Shown: one piece after another, positions 21,491 through 29,579 of the stretch
How positions within the stretch are numbered: position 1 is the stretch's first letter
Layout: the number at the start of each line of letters is the position of its first letter
Source of the DNA: a virus
Reading direction: 5' to 3' (one strand)
DNA: 33,331 nt
Virus record (IMG/VR): IMGVR_UViG_3300042523_000108
Span: 1 to 33,331 of that record
Position numbers and translations under genes: made by a program
The notes under the pieces: generated by a model
What the model was told of the DNA's origin: nothing
Seen by the model: the letters and a program-made list of their open reading frames with translations, nothing else
The model's database searches: none

Positions 21491-24135
21491 TGCAAACCGA
21501 AATAAAAATACTTCAATACTTGAATGGTCAGGTTGTTAAAACTTTTATCCTAGACCTTTACGATAACATCCCTATTCCTGTTAATAAGTCTATCATAGAT
21601 ATTAAAGAACCTGAGAAAAGAAAATCAGATTACACGCTACCTATCAAAGTGCCTGCAACGGCAAACAATAGAGCAATCTTCTCAAACATCCAAGATTTAA
21701 ACAGGTCGACAAGCAACAGAACGGCTACCAACTTCAACCCTGACTTTAACGTGAACTTGAAGTCTGAAGCGTTAATTATTCGCAGTGGTATAATCTTAAT
21801 GCGTGGTAATTTGCAGTTGACACAGATACCTGTAAATGACCAAGAAGCCGAGTTTGAGTTAGTTATTATTGGCAAACTTGCAAACCTATTCCAAGACTTA
21901 GGAGATAAGAAGTTGTCAGAAATTGACTTGTCAGAATATAATCACGCTTGGACTATTAACAACGTCACAAATAGTTGGGCAACTAGCATTATAAAAAACG
22001 GCTCAAGCTATGTTAACTTTTCAGGTGGAACTCCAACGGGAGAAGGATATGTTTATCCGTTAATTGACAATGGGCTTAGTTCATTAGTTAATAATGTAGC
22101 AGCAGAACTTGAGTACGAACTTGAGAAGACTATGTATCCTGCGATTTACATCAAACAAATAGTTGACAAAATATTTAGTGCAGCAGGTTATCGATATAAT
22201 TCAAGGTTCTTTGATTCGACTATATTTAAAAAGTTGATAATGCCTTTTACAGGTGGCTCATTTACGGCAACCGAAAGCGTAATTAATGATAAGACTTTTA
22301 TAGTATCAAACAACCTATCTACAAACTACACAACTACAAACAATGTTGGTTCAAGTGGTATAAAAAGATATTTGTTTAATTCAATTATTAAAAATACAAC
22401 TGTTCCAAGTGTTGATGTTACTAATGATAAAATAGATATTAATGCGTCTACTCAAGGTAACATGGTTTTTACGTTTACTGCACTTTTAATATTCACAAAT
22501 ATTTCTGGTAATACCTTTTCATCAGGAGCAAAATTTAATGTGTATTTTGATATAGTTATTTTTAGAGCAGGCAGGAGAGAAACAGTTGCTCAACAAGTTG
22601 TTTTATTAGATGCAGTTGGATTGGCTAATTTAGGCACAATAAACAAAGAAGTTAATTTAAGTTCACAAGAATTAAATGTTATTGATGGAGATGATGTTTA
22701 TCTAGAATTTTCTTGGATTTCTGTAATTAACCCATCAGGACTTAGAGTAACAATAGCACCTGCAACTTTTAGAAATTCGCCAAGTTCAAAATATACTGAG
22801 GGCGATACACTAAGACTAAGCGATGCACTACCTAGAGAAATAAAACAAAAGGATTTTTTAACGTGGTTGTTTAGGGCGTTTAATCTTTACGCTATACCTG
22901 ACACGATAGATGCTAATAAGTTAATCATTGAACCACGTGACGACTTTTACACTTCGGATGTGGTAGACATTACAAACAACCTAGACGTAAGCAGCGAAGT
23001 GATGATTAACCCAATGGGCGTGCTAGACTTTAGGGATTTTGTTTTAAAGTACAAAGAGGATAAAGATGAATACAACTCTAAGTATCAAGACCTATTCGGT
23101 GAGGTGTATAGCACTAAAAAGTACACAGTTGAAAACGATTTCTTAACTCAAACCAATACAGTAGAAATAGGATTCAGTCCATCACCATTAGCAAATTCAA
23201 ACGGATACCATGACAGAATCTACACCAAGATAAGAAAGCTAGACCCAAATAGTAGCAATAGCGAACTGCCTTCTTACAATATTAGAATGCTTATCTATGG
23301 CGGCTTAGTTGCAACAAGTCAAGGATGGCAAATAAAGACTAGACTAAGTGGGACTTCATTTATTATAGTTGGATTCCCCTATGCAGGAATGTTAGATAGC
23401 ACATCAGCACCCACGTTTGATTTAGGATTTGCGCAACCTAAAGCCATTAATTACGGACTTGGTTCAACTGCTTACACGAATGGTAATCTATTTAAGCGTT
23501 ATTGGGAAAAGACTATACTAGAAATAACCGACAAGGATTCTAAAATAATCACGGCTAAGTTTCAATTCAATGAAGTAGAGTTTAACGCTTTAAGTTTTAG
23601 AAAAATTTACCTACTCAATAAACAATATTACAGACTATACACCATTAAGCACGATTTGAACTCGGATGGGTTGGTAGAGATTGAACTATTGAAACTTAAA
23701 ACAGCACCTGCGTTCACGTTGGTATCAGGCACAGGTAATGGTGGTAGCGGTGTTATTCTATCAGATGAGGAATTGCCAATGTATGTTAGGGCAGACAATA
23801 CAGACTATTTTGATTCGCAGGCTAAAACTCAATTTAGAACTAGAGAGCAAACAACGGGTAATATTTATTTACAATTCGGTAGCGATATAAACTTTTTAGA
23901 AGGTAGCGGAGATGCTTACCTACCTGATGCAGCAACTATTCAACCTTTGACAGGCGACCCGATAATAATCGTTAAGAACATACATGGTGGCTCAATAAGG
24001 ATATACCCAATAAATGAAACTAACCTAGTTAATGGCGGTGCAAGTTACAACTTGCAGAATCACCATTGCGTTTGGTTTGTAGCTTATAAAGGGAATTGGC
24101 AAATATTAAACACAGTAAACACGGGAGGCGGATAA
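21487..24135 (+). CDS. Large tail tip / baseplate hub protein
   Basis: 882 residues. N-terminus YDNIPIPVNKSIIDIKEPEK, YTLPIKVPATANNRAIFSNI and GNLQLTQIPVND is familiar from Bacteroidota phage tail proteins that form the hub. A segment at about 255-435 is a Ser/Thr/Asn-rich beta-sandwich encoded with noticeably more AT-rich codons than the flanks, probably a swapped-in domain. LRVTIAPATFRNSPSSKYTEG marks its end. The C-terminus (780-882) looks like a small carbohydrate- or receptor-facing beta domain. A 30-residue gene follows with TAATG overlap. Confidence 0.7.
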   Translation: MMQTEIKILQYLNGQVVKTFILDLYDNIPIPVNKSIIDIKEPEKRKSDYTLPIKVPATANNRAIFSNIQDLNRSTSNRTATNFNPDFNVNLKSEALIIRSGIILMRGNLQLTQIPVNDQEAEFELVIIGKLANLFQDLGDKKLSEIDLSEYNHAWTINNVTNSWATSIIKNGSSYVNFSGGTPTGEGYVYPLIDNGLSSLVNNVAAELEYELEKTMYPAIYIKQIVDKIFSAAGYRYNSRFFDSTIFKKLIMPFTGGSFTATESVINDKTFIVSNNLSTNYTTTNNVGSSGIKRYLFNSIIKNTTVPSVDVTNDKIDINASTQGNMVFTFTALLIFTNISGNTFSSGAKFNVYFDIVIFRAGRRETVAQQVVLLDAVGLANLGTINKEVNLSSQELNVIDGDDVYLEFSWISVINPSGLRVTIAPATFRNSPSSKYTEGDTLRLSDALPREIKQKDFLTWLFRAFNLYAIPDTIDANKLIIEPRDDFYTSDVVDITNNLDVSSEVMINPMGVLDFRDFVLKYKEDKDEYNSKYQDLFGEVYSTKKYTVENDFLTQTNTVEIGFSPSPLANSNGYHDRIYTKIRKLDPNSSNSELPSYNIRMLIYGGLVATSQGWQIKTRLSGTSFIIVGFPYAGMLDSTSAPTFDLGFAQPKAINYGLGSTAYTNGNLFKRYWEKTILEITDKDSKIITAKFQFNEVEFNALSFRKIYLLNKQYYRLYTIKHDLNSDGLVEIELLKLKTAPAFTLVSGTGNGGSGVILSDEELPMYVRADNTDYFDSQAKTQFRTREQTTGNIYLQFGSDINFLEGSGDAYLPDAATIQPLTGDPIIIVKNIHGGSIRIYPINETNLVNGGASYNLQNHHCVWFVAYKGNWQILNTVNTGGG

Positions 24136-24227
24136 TGCTAGAATACATAAAGAATTTTGAGTTGATTTATAAGATAGTTCAACTAAATGACAAGAAGTTA
24201 AATGACGTAATTAAACATATTAAATAA
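24135..24227 (+). CDS. 30-residue peptide between hub and tape measure
   Basis: ATG 24135 shares bases with the hub stop (TAATG), and its TAA 24225-24227 shares bases with the tape measure ATG. It reads MLEYIKNFELIYKIV, then QLNDKKLNDVIKHIK, an amphipathic helix. The perfect fit on both sides makes translation very likely. Role unknown; it may simply couple translation or act as a small tape measure partner. Confidence 0.6.
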   Translation: MLEYIKNFELIYKIVQLNDKKLNDVIKHIK

Positions 24228-25906
24228 TGGTAAAAGATATTTTATTAAGACTTGGCATCGACATAACAGGTGCTAAGGAAGGCTTGCAAGAAGGCACAAA
24301 AGAATTTAAAGAGTATGAGAAATCGGTCAAGAAAGCACAGCAAGAAACCGACAATATGCTCGATGCTAGTTCACAATTGCCAGGAGTTATGGGGCAGGCA
24401 TCGGCAGGCGTTAAAGGTTTAATAGGCACAGTCAGAACATTAACCACTACTTTATTAGCCAATCCACTAGGGGTAATATTTGCAGCAGTATCGGTTGCGG
24501 TGGCAGGACTTGTAGCAATCTTCAAAGATTTTGCACCTATTACGGATTTAGTAGCAGATAAGATAGCTTATTTGGGTGGAGCATTTAGAGGTTTGCAAAC
24601 TTCTGTTTATAGCTTAGTAACCACAGGTAAATTAGCAGCAGGCGCAATAACGGCAGCAGGGCAAGCAGCAGAAAACGCATCAAGAATGCAAAGAAATTAT
24701 AATGACAATTTAAGTGCATTTAATTTAAAGCAAGAACAACTTGAAGTTCAGATTGATAAGTTATTAAAGCAAGCAAAGAATAAATCTATAAGCGATAAGG
24801 AAGCACAAGATTTAATTAAGCAAGCCACAAAATTACAAGATGAACAAATCAAAGGTTTAAAAGACAACGCTAGAGAGGAAACTGCCATCTTAGTTGAAAA
24901 GGCAAAAGCAGCAGGTGCAACTCAAAAACAAATATTAGCTATTCAAAGTGGGGCAAGGATTGAAAGTTTAAACAATGTTCAAGATGGAGCAGATGATGAG
25001 TTAATTGCATTGCAAAATAACTACACAAAAAGAATAGGAGAGCAAGGTAGGTTAGAAGAAAAAACTATTAAAATAGAAAACGCAAAAGCACTACGTGATG
25101 AAAAGATAAAAGCAGCAGAAGAAAAAAGGGCAGCCGACAAAGCTAAAGCGGATGAAGAACAAAAGAAAAGAGAGGAAGCCGAAAGTAAAGATAGAGATGA
25201 AAGAGCCAAAGAATACGATGAGCAACAAGCCAAGCAACTAGAAAACGATAGGGCTAGAACCAAGTCACTTAACGAATCAAGGCGTGAACAACGTGCGCAA
25301 GAAAATGAAGACTTAAAAGCAATTGCAGCAGATGAGTTATTGACTAATGAAGAAAGATTAGCAGCCATTCAAGAGTTAAATGCAAGGAGGATTTTGTCTG
25401 ATAAGGAAGCAGCAGATGCATCAGTAAAGATTGCAGAGGCTGAGGCAAATGCTAAGATTCAGACTTTACAAGGTTATAGCCAATTATTAACTCAAATATC
25501 AAACTTAGCAGGTAGAGAAACCGCAGCAGGTAAAGCCCTAGCAGTTGCAGCCACCACTATCGATACCTATGTAGCGGCATTTAGGGCGTACAAGGAAGGT
25601 TTTAAAATTGACCCAACGGGAACTTTCTCTTTAATTTCAGCAGCAGCAGCAGCAGCGACAGGTATAGCAGCAGTCAAAAACATTCTATCGGTTCAAGTTC
25701 CAAACGGAGGTGGCGGAGGTGGTAGTGTTCCATCAATGAACCTACCTACTACTAGACCTTCAAGTGGATTCACAATGTTAGGAAACGAAGACCCATTAAG
25801 AACCACAAACGAGGGAGGCATGGTTCGAGTATTCGTTACTGAATCCGATATTACTACTTCACAAAATAGAGTAAGCAGCATCCAAGCAAAGGCGACAATA
25901 GGTTAA
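24227..25906 (+). CDS. Tape measure protein
   Basis: 559 residues. N-terminus VKDILLRLGIDITGAKEGL, hydrophobic segment at about 75-105 (LANPLGVIFAAVSVAVAGLV), long charged coiled coil at about 160-420 (AEEKRAADKAKADEEQKK), an alanine-rich stretch near 470 encoded by repeated GCA, a Gly6 linker near 495 and a conserved end GGMVRVFVTESDITTSQNRV. This is typical for tape measures of Bacteroidota siphophages. At about 0.15 nm per residue the tail would be some 80-85 nm long (estimate). Confidence 0.85.
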   Translation: MVKDILLRLGIDITGAKEGLQEGTKEFKEYEKSVKKAQQETDNMLDASSQLPGVMGQASAGVKGLIGTVRTLTTTLLANPLGVIFAAVSVAVAGLVAIFKDFAPITDLVADKIAYLGGAFRGLQTSVYSLVTTGKLAAGAITAAGQAAENASRMQRNYNDNLSAFNLKQEQLEVQIDKLLKQAKNKSISDKEAQDLIKQATKLQDEQIKGLKDNAREETAILVEKAKAAGATQKQILAIQSGARIESLNNVQDGADDELIALQNNYTKRIGEQGRLEEKTIKIENAKALRDEKIKAAEEKRAADKAKADEEQKKREEAESKDRDERAKEYDEQQAKQLENDRARTKSLNESRREQRAQENEDLKAIAADELLTNEERLAAIQELNARRILSDKEAADASVKIAEAEANAKIQTLQGYSQLLTQISNLAGRETAAGKALAVAATTIDTYVAAFRAYKEGFKIDPTGTFSLISAAAAAATGIAAVKNILSVQVPNGGGGGGSVPSMNLPTTRPSSGFTMLGNEDPLRTTNEGGMVRVFVTESDITTSQNRVSSIQAKATIG

Positions 25907-25924
25907 AATAAACAATCAAAATAA

Positions 25925-25935
25925 TATTTAAAAAC
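25925..25935 (+). promoter_or_regulatory. Late motif 3: TATTTA, 5 nt, ATG
   Basis: TATTTA at 25925-25930 within AAAATAATATTTA, five bases before ATG 25936. It opens the head gene block after the tape measure. Confidence 0.5.
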
Positions 25936-26820
25936 ATGGAGTTACCATTATACGAACTATTTATTGACCTAGAGGATGAATCAGGCGTTGACTTTATTGC
26001 GCTAGTAGATGACCCTGCAATTAAAAAGAATTGGCAAGCGTTCCAAAACTTTCAAGATAGCTACTCAGACTATCCAGAGGCAGCCAAAGAAAACGCTAAA
26101 ATCGCTTTGAGATATGCAGAGGAAAACGGATGGGGCGATTGTGGAACGGCAGTAGGTAAGGCAAGAGCCAATCAATTAGCTAATGGAGAACCAATAACAA
26201 GAGAAACCATTGCACGAATGGCAGCCTTTGAACGCCACAGACAAAGTTCACAAAAAGAACTAGGTGATGGATGCGGCAGGTTAATGTGGTTAGCTTGGGG
26301 AGGTGATGAGGGAGTAGAGTGGGCACAAAGAAAACTTGCACAAATAGATAAAAAGACTGAGTTTAAATTTACGGCAGACAAAGAAAAGAGAATTATTAGC
26401 GGACCAGCAATGGTTGCTAACTTACCGATTTATAGAAGGCGCAAAGATGGCTCAGAATATTATGTAATGTTTAAAGCCGAAACCATTAAGAGCGTGGTAG
26501 AGAAGTTTTTTAGAAATCAGTATTCTAACAACTTCAACATCATGCACCGCAAAAACCTCTTAGCGGATGGTGTTTACTTAATCGAATCCATGATTATTGA
26601 CTCAGAACGTGGTATTAAAACGCCAATGGGATTTGAGGAGTTAAGTGAAGGCAGTTGGTTTATATCCTGCAAAGTAGACAATGACAAAGTATGGGATGAC
26701 TACATTAAAACAGGTGTGTTCAACGGATTTTCAGTTGAGGGTGAGTTTATTGAAAAGAAGATTAGTCACGCAAATAAGCAGCTAGATGAGATACTAGCAA
26801 TACTCGAAAAAGTAAGATAA
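25936..26820 (+). CDS. XkdF-like prohead serine protease with inserted domain
   Basis: 294 residues. The protease part (20-30 and about 145-290) has KRIISGPAMVANLPIYR, EYYVMFKAETI, His204 in NNFNIMHRKN, IESMIID (Ser218) and GVFNGFSVEGEF, matching the XkdF/S78-like family that trims capsid and scaffold. Between them, residues 46-137 form a separate helical domain: RYAEENGWGDCGTAVGKARA, RETIARMAAFERH and LMWLAWGGDEGVEWA. This helical unit recurs in phage head proteins, but its role is unclear to me. Head-maturation function fits with scaffold and capsid genes next. Confidence 0.75.
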   Translation: MELPLYELFIDLEDESGVDFIALVDDPAIKKNWQAFQNFQDSYSDYPEAAKENAKIALRYAEENGWGDCGTAVGKARANQLANGEPITRETIARMAAFERHRQSSQKELGDGCGRLMWLAWGGDEGVEWAQRKLAQIDKKTEFKFTADKEKRIISGPAMVANLPIYRRRKDGSEYYVMFKAETIKSVVEKFFRNQYSNNFNIMHRKNLLADGVYLIESMIIDSERGIKTPMGFEELSEGSWFISCKVDNDKVWDDYIKTGVFNGFSVEGEFIEKKISHANKQLDEILAILEKVR

Positions 26821-26843
26821 ATTAAAACAATAAAAAAAACAAA

Positions 26844-26854
26844 TATTTACATTT
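26844..26854 (+). promoter_or_regulatory. Late motif 4: TATTTA, 5 nt, ATG
   Basis: TATTTA at 26844-26849 within ACAAATATTTAC, five bases before ATG 26855 of the scaffold candidate. Confidence 0.5.
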
Positions 26855-27481
26855 ATGGAAGCACAAGAAGCTATTAAAAGAATCAAGATTGCATTAGGTA
26901 TGGAAAAGCCTGAGCAAGAATTTAAAGAGGCTAAGTTAGCCGATGGAGTAACTATCGTTACTTGGGATGGTGAATTACTAGGAGCAGACTTAATGGTGAT
27001 TAGCGAAGAAGGTAAGATACCTGCACCAGATGGAGACCACACTTTAGAAAGTGGCGAGATGGTAACTGTTGCCGATGGTAAAGTTATTAACATCGAACCT
27101 GCTAAAGAAGAAGAAGAAGAAGTTGAAATTGAATTAGCAGCAGAAGACGCAGAGGTTGAAGCCGAAATTGAATCAGAAGACTATGACATGAAGTCGGTAG
27201 TTAGTATGCTTAAAGAGTGTATGACTAAGATTGAAATGTTAGAGAAGAAGATGGGCGAAACTAAAATGGAAGAAAAGGTTGAAGAAGCTATGAGCGCAAT
27301 CAACAACCACAAAGAAGCATTTGTTCAGTTAGTTGATTTAGTAGACAAAATAGCTAAATCCCCAAGCGAAGAACCTGCCGAAAAAAGCGGACTATTCAGT
27401 TCTATGAAAGTTTCAAAAGAACAACAAGATGAGAAATTAAACGATTTTGCAGAAGCACTTAAAAATTTAAAAACAAAATAA
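26855..27481 (+). CDS. Scaffold-like acidic protein
   Basis: 208 residues. N-terminal beta domain (TWDGELLGADLMVISEEGK, then PAPDGDHTLESGEMVTVADG), a very acidic linker (EEEEEVEIELAAEDAEVEAE), and a coiled coil MKECMTK-like region (ECMTKIEMLEKKMGETKME) with a basic end (ALKNLKTK). Position between protease and major capsid and the acidic coiled-coil makeup indicate an internal scaffold, probably cut by the XkdF-like protease. Confidence 0.7.
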   Translation: MEAQEAIKRIKIALGMEKPEQEFKEAKLADGVTIVTWDGELLGADLMVISEEGKIPAPDGDHTLESGEMVTVADGKVINIEPAKEEEEEVEIELAAEDAEVEAEIESEDYDMKSVVSMLKECMTKIEMLEKKMGETKMEEKVEEAMSAINNHKEAFVQLVDLVDKIAKSPSEEPAEKSGLFSSMKVSKEQQDEKLNDFAEALKNLKTK

Positions 27482-27487
27482 AAAATT

Positions 27488-28438
27488 ATGGCATTTAATG
27501 TAACCGCTTTAGCAGCATATACTAAAGCAAACGAAACCCAGCTATTAACTAAAGCCCTTTTTGGTGCTAAGTCAATTAGCTTATTTACTCCACAAATCGG
27601 AGTTAAATCTACTCAGCAAGTAAACACTATGGATACTGACGCAGTATTCCAAGCAGATTCTTGCGGATGGTCAGCTAGTGGAACTACTACCTTCTCAGGT
27701 CGTACTCTTACTGTTGCTGCAATCAAAGTTCAAGAGGCATTATGCCCTAAAGATTTGAACACTAAGTATCTTCAGTTAACTTTGCCTAGAGGTTCAAAGG
27801 ATGATTCTATTCCTTTTGAGCAAAAATATGGCGAGTACAAAACAGGTTTAATCGCTGAGCAATTAGAAACAGGTGTATGGCAAGGTAACACCGCAAGTGG
27901 TAACCAAGCATTGGCTCGTTTCGATGGTTTAATTAAAATCATTGATGCAGCATCAGGTGTAATCGAAGCAAACGTTTCAGGATTTATGACAGGCGCACCA
28001 TACAGCGTTTCAGGTGGTATCACAGTAAACAACGTAATTGCAATTATGCAAGGTGTTTACAGAGCATTACCTGTTGAGTTATTAGGCAAAGCAGACGTTA
28101 AAATCATGGTGGGTATGAACACCTTTAGAACTTACCAAATGGCTTTAACCAACGCTAACCTTTTCCATTACAACACAGATTCTTCTGCAAGTAATTTTGA
28201 AATCGTTATTCCTGGTACTAACTTAACAGTAGTAGCTTTAAATGGTTTGAATAACACAAACAGAATCTACGCTGCTCAGTTATCAAACATTTTCTTCGGA
28301 ACTGACTTGTTAGGAGAAGAAGATAACTTTGAAATCTTCTACGCTAAAGAAGCAATGGAAGTTCGTTATAACGTAGCGTTCAAAGCAGGTGTGCAGATTG
28401 CATTCCCTGAAGAAATCGTTAAGTTCACATTGGCTTAG
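27488..28438 (+). CDS. Major capsid protein
   Basis: 316 residues: MAFNVTALAAYTKANETQLL, LFTPQIGVKSTQQVNTMD, TVAAIKVQEALCPKDLNTKY and later EDNFEIFYAKEAMEVRYNVA, GVQIAFPEEIVKF. The C-terminal pattern is that of HK97-fold capsids in Bacteroidota phages. Fewer rare codons, a strong A-rich start region and a terminator right after the stop fit high expression. The gene lacks the TATTTA-5 nt signal and probably shares the scaffold transcript. Confidence 0.85.
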   Translation: MAFNVTALAAYTKANETQLLTKALFGAKSISLFTPQIGVKSTQQVNTMDTDAVFQADSCGWSASGTTTFSGRTLTVAAIKVQEALCPKDLNTKYLQLTLPRGSKDDSIPFEQKYGEYKTGLIAEQLETGVWQGNTASGNQALARFDGLIKIIDAASGVIEANVSGFMTGAPYSVSGGITVNNVIAIMQGVYRALPVELLGKADVKIMVGMNTFRTYQMALTNANLFHYNTDSSASNFEIVIPGTNLTVVALNGLNNTNRIYAAQLSNIFFGTDLLGEEDNFEIFYAKEAMEVRYNVAFKAGVQIAFPEEIVKFTLA

Positions 28439-28444
28439 TTCATA

Positions 28445-28474
28445 GGGGAGGGTAAAATCTCCCCTTATATTTTT
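28445..28474 (+). terminator. Intrinsic terminator after capsid gene
   Basis: Stem GGGGAG (28445-28450) with CTCCCC (28459-28464), loop of 8, followed by TTATATTTTT. It would limit or insulate capsid-level transcription. A good Shine-Dalgarno (AAGGAG) for the next gene lies just downstream. Confidence 0.8.
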
Positions 28475-28493
28475 AACAAAAAGGAGATAAAAA

Positions 28494-29006
28494 ATGAGTT
28501 GTGCAATCACATCAGGATATACATTAGATTGTAAAGATGCAATCGGTGGTATAAAGAAAGTATACTTTGGAAACGCTGAACCTAGTGCAATGACATTAGG
28601 AACAAACGCTTCAGGAGTTATTACAAGTGTAAGCGGTATCTCTTTCTATGCTTATGAATTATTACCACAAGGTAAAAATAACTTTACCGAAACTATTAAT
28701 TCAAATGCAGAAGTAGGTACTTTATTCTACACCCAATTATTGAGTTTAGAATTTACAAAATTAACCCAAGCAACCCGCAACAAATTAGCTACAATAGCTA
28801 AAAGAAGAAACGTAGTAATCGTAGAAACACACGATGGCACTTTCTTTATGTTGGGCGAAACTTATGGGTTAGAGTGTTCAGGCGGTACTGCTATGAGTGG
28901 TGCAGCTATGGGCGAATTTCAAGGTTATCAATTAGCTTTAACAGGTATGGAGAAAAATCCAATGGACCAAGTTTCAGCTATCACTTCATTTACGATAGTT
29001 AGTTAG
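28494..29006 (+). CDS. Putative major tail tube protein
   Basis: 170 residues: SCAITSGYTLDCKDAIGGIK, VYFGNAEPSAM, NNFTETINSNAEVGTLFYTQ and ATIAKRRNVVIVETHDG. The CAITSGYTLDCKD...GGIK start is common in the gene after the capsid in Bacteroidota siphophages and has been taken as the tail tube or a related tail protein. It has the strong AAGGAG-N6-ATG signal and a terminator at the end, so it is probably abundant, as a tube protein should be. Confidence 0.6.
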   Translation: MSCAITSGYTLDCKDAIGGIKKVYFGNAEPSAMTLGTNASGVITSVSGISFYAYELLPQGKNNFTETINSNAEVGTLFYTQLLSLEFTKLTQATRNKLATIAKRRNVVIVETHDGTFFMLGETYGLECSGGTAMSGAAMGEFQGYQLALTGMEKNPMDQVSAITSFTIVS

Positions 29007-29031
29007 TTTTCGATGTTAGTTGTATAAGAGA

Positions 29032-29056
29032 GGCTGCCTATATGGTAGCCTTTTTT
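29032..29056 (+). terminator. Intrinsic terminator after tail tube candidate
   Basis: Stem GGCTGCC (29032-29038) with GGTAGCC (29044-29050), one G-T pair, loop TATAT, then six T. With the terminator at 28445 it brackets the tube gene as a separate unit. Confidence 0.85.
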
Positions 29057-29076
29057 ATTATATTTAGTGTAAAGTA

Positions 29077-29087
29077 TATTTAAAAGT
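29077..29087 (+). promoter_or_regulatory. Late motif 5: TATTTA, 5 nt, ATG
   Basis: TATTTA at 29077-29082 (GTATATTTA), five bases before ATG 29088 and directly after a terminator. A start signal is needed exactly here, which favours the promoter reading. Confidence 0.55.
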
Positions 29088-29579
29088 ATGGTGATACTAA
29101 ATCAAGGGGCAAACAACGTAATCTTAACACTCACAGAAAAGGTGACAATAAGCAACCCTGTGTTTCTATTTGCCCTTAGTTCAATTCAGACAAATGCAAC
29201 TGTTTATTTTATCGCTCAAGATACCTCACAATACAAAGAGCGTTATAATAAATTCATTTGGAATGTTAAGACAAACCCTAACAACTTTGCAGGCGAGTTT
29301 AACCTACCTATTGAGGGCTTATATTCTTACCAAGTATATCAGACTTCAATCGTTAATCCAACAGAGTTTAGAACACGAGTATTAAGCAACAATGGAACGT
29401 TTGAAGCGTACACTTGTTACGAGCAAACTATATTAGATTTATATGGACTTACAACCGCAAGCGATGCGGTTCAATATATTACAAAAACATTAGAAGTAGG
29501 GAATGTTCAGTATGGTTATTCTGAGCAAGATTTAACTATTTACGAATTACCAACAACACAAATCAAGATTTATGAGTAG
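29088..29579 (+). CDS. Head-tail region protein with GTFEA motif
   Basis: 163 residues, beta-rich (MVILNQGANNVILTLTEKVT). The motif RVLSNNGTFEAYTCYEQTILDL at about 98-119 matches the repeat found twice in the protein at 32757 and once in the fragment at 1-87. It overlaps the portal gene by 8 nt. Probably a small structural protein; function unknown. Confidence 0.6.
   Translation: MVILNQGANNVILTLTEKVTISNPVFLFALSSIQTNATVYFIAQDTSQYKERYNKFIWNVKTNPNNFAGEFNLPIEGLYSYQVYQTSIVNPTEFRTRVLSNNGTFEAYTCYEQTILDLYGLTTASDAVQYITKTLEVGNVQYGYSEQDLTIYELPTTQIKIYE

Noticed and set aside
25021-25368. Antisense frame of 115 codons, Ser/Leu-rich
   Set aside because: Shadow of the repetitive Lys/Glu/Ala coiled coil of the tape measure; low-complexity product.
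25640-25665. GCA microsatellite in the tape measure as a phase-variable tract
   Set aside because: Triplet repeat in frame within an alanine-rich helix; length change would not shift frame.
29170-29385. 71-codon + frame inside the 29088 gene
   Set aside because: Lies wholly within a gene carrying the conserved GTFEA motif; no signal of its own.
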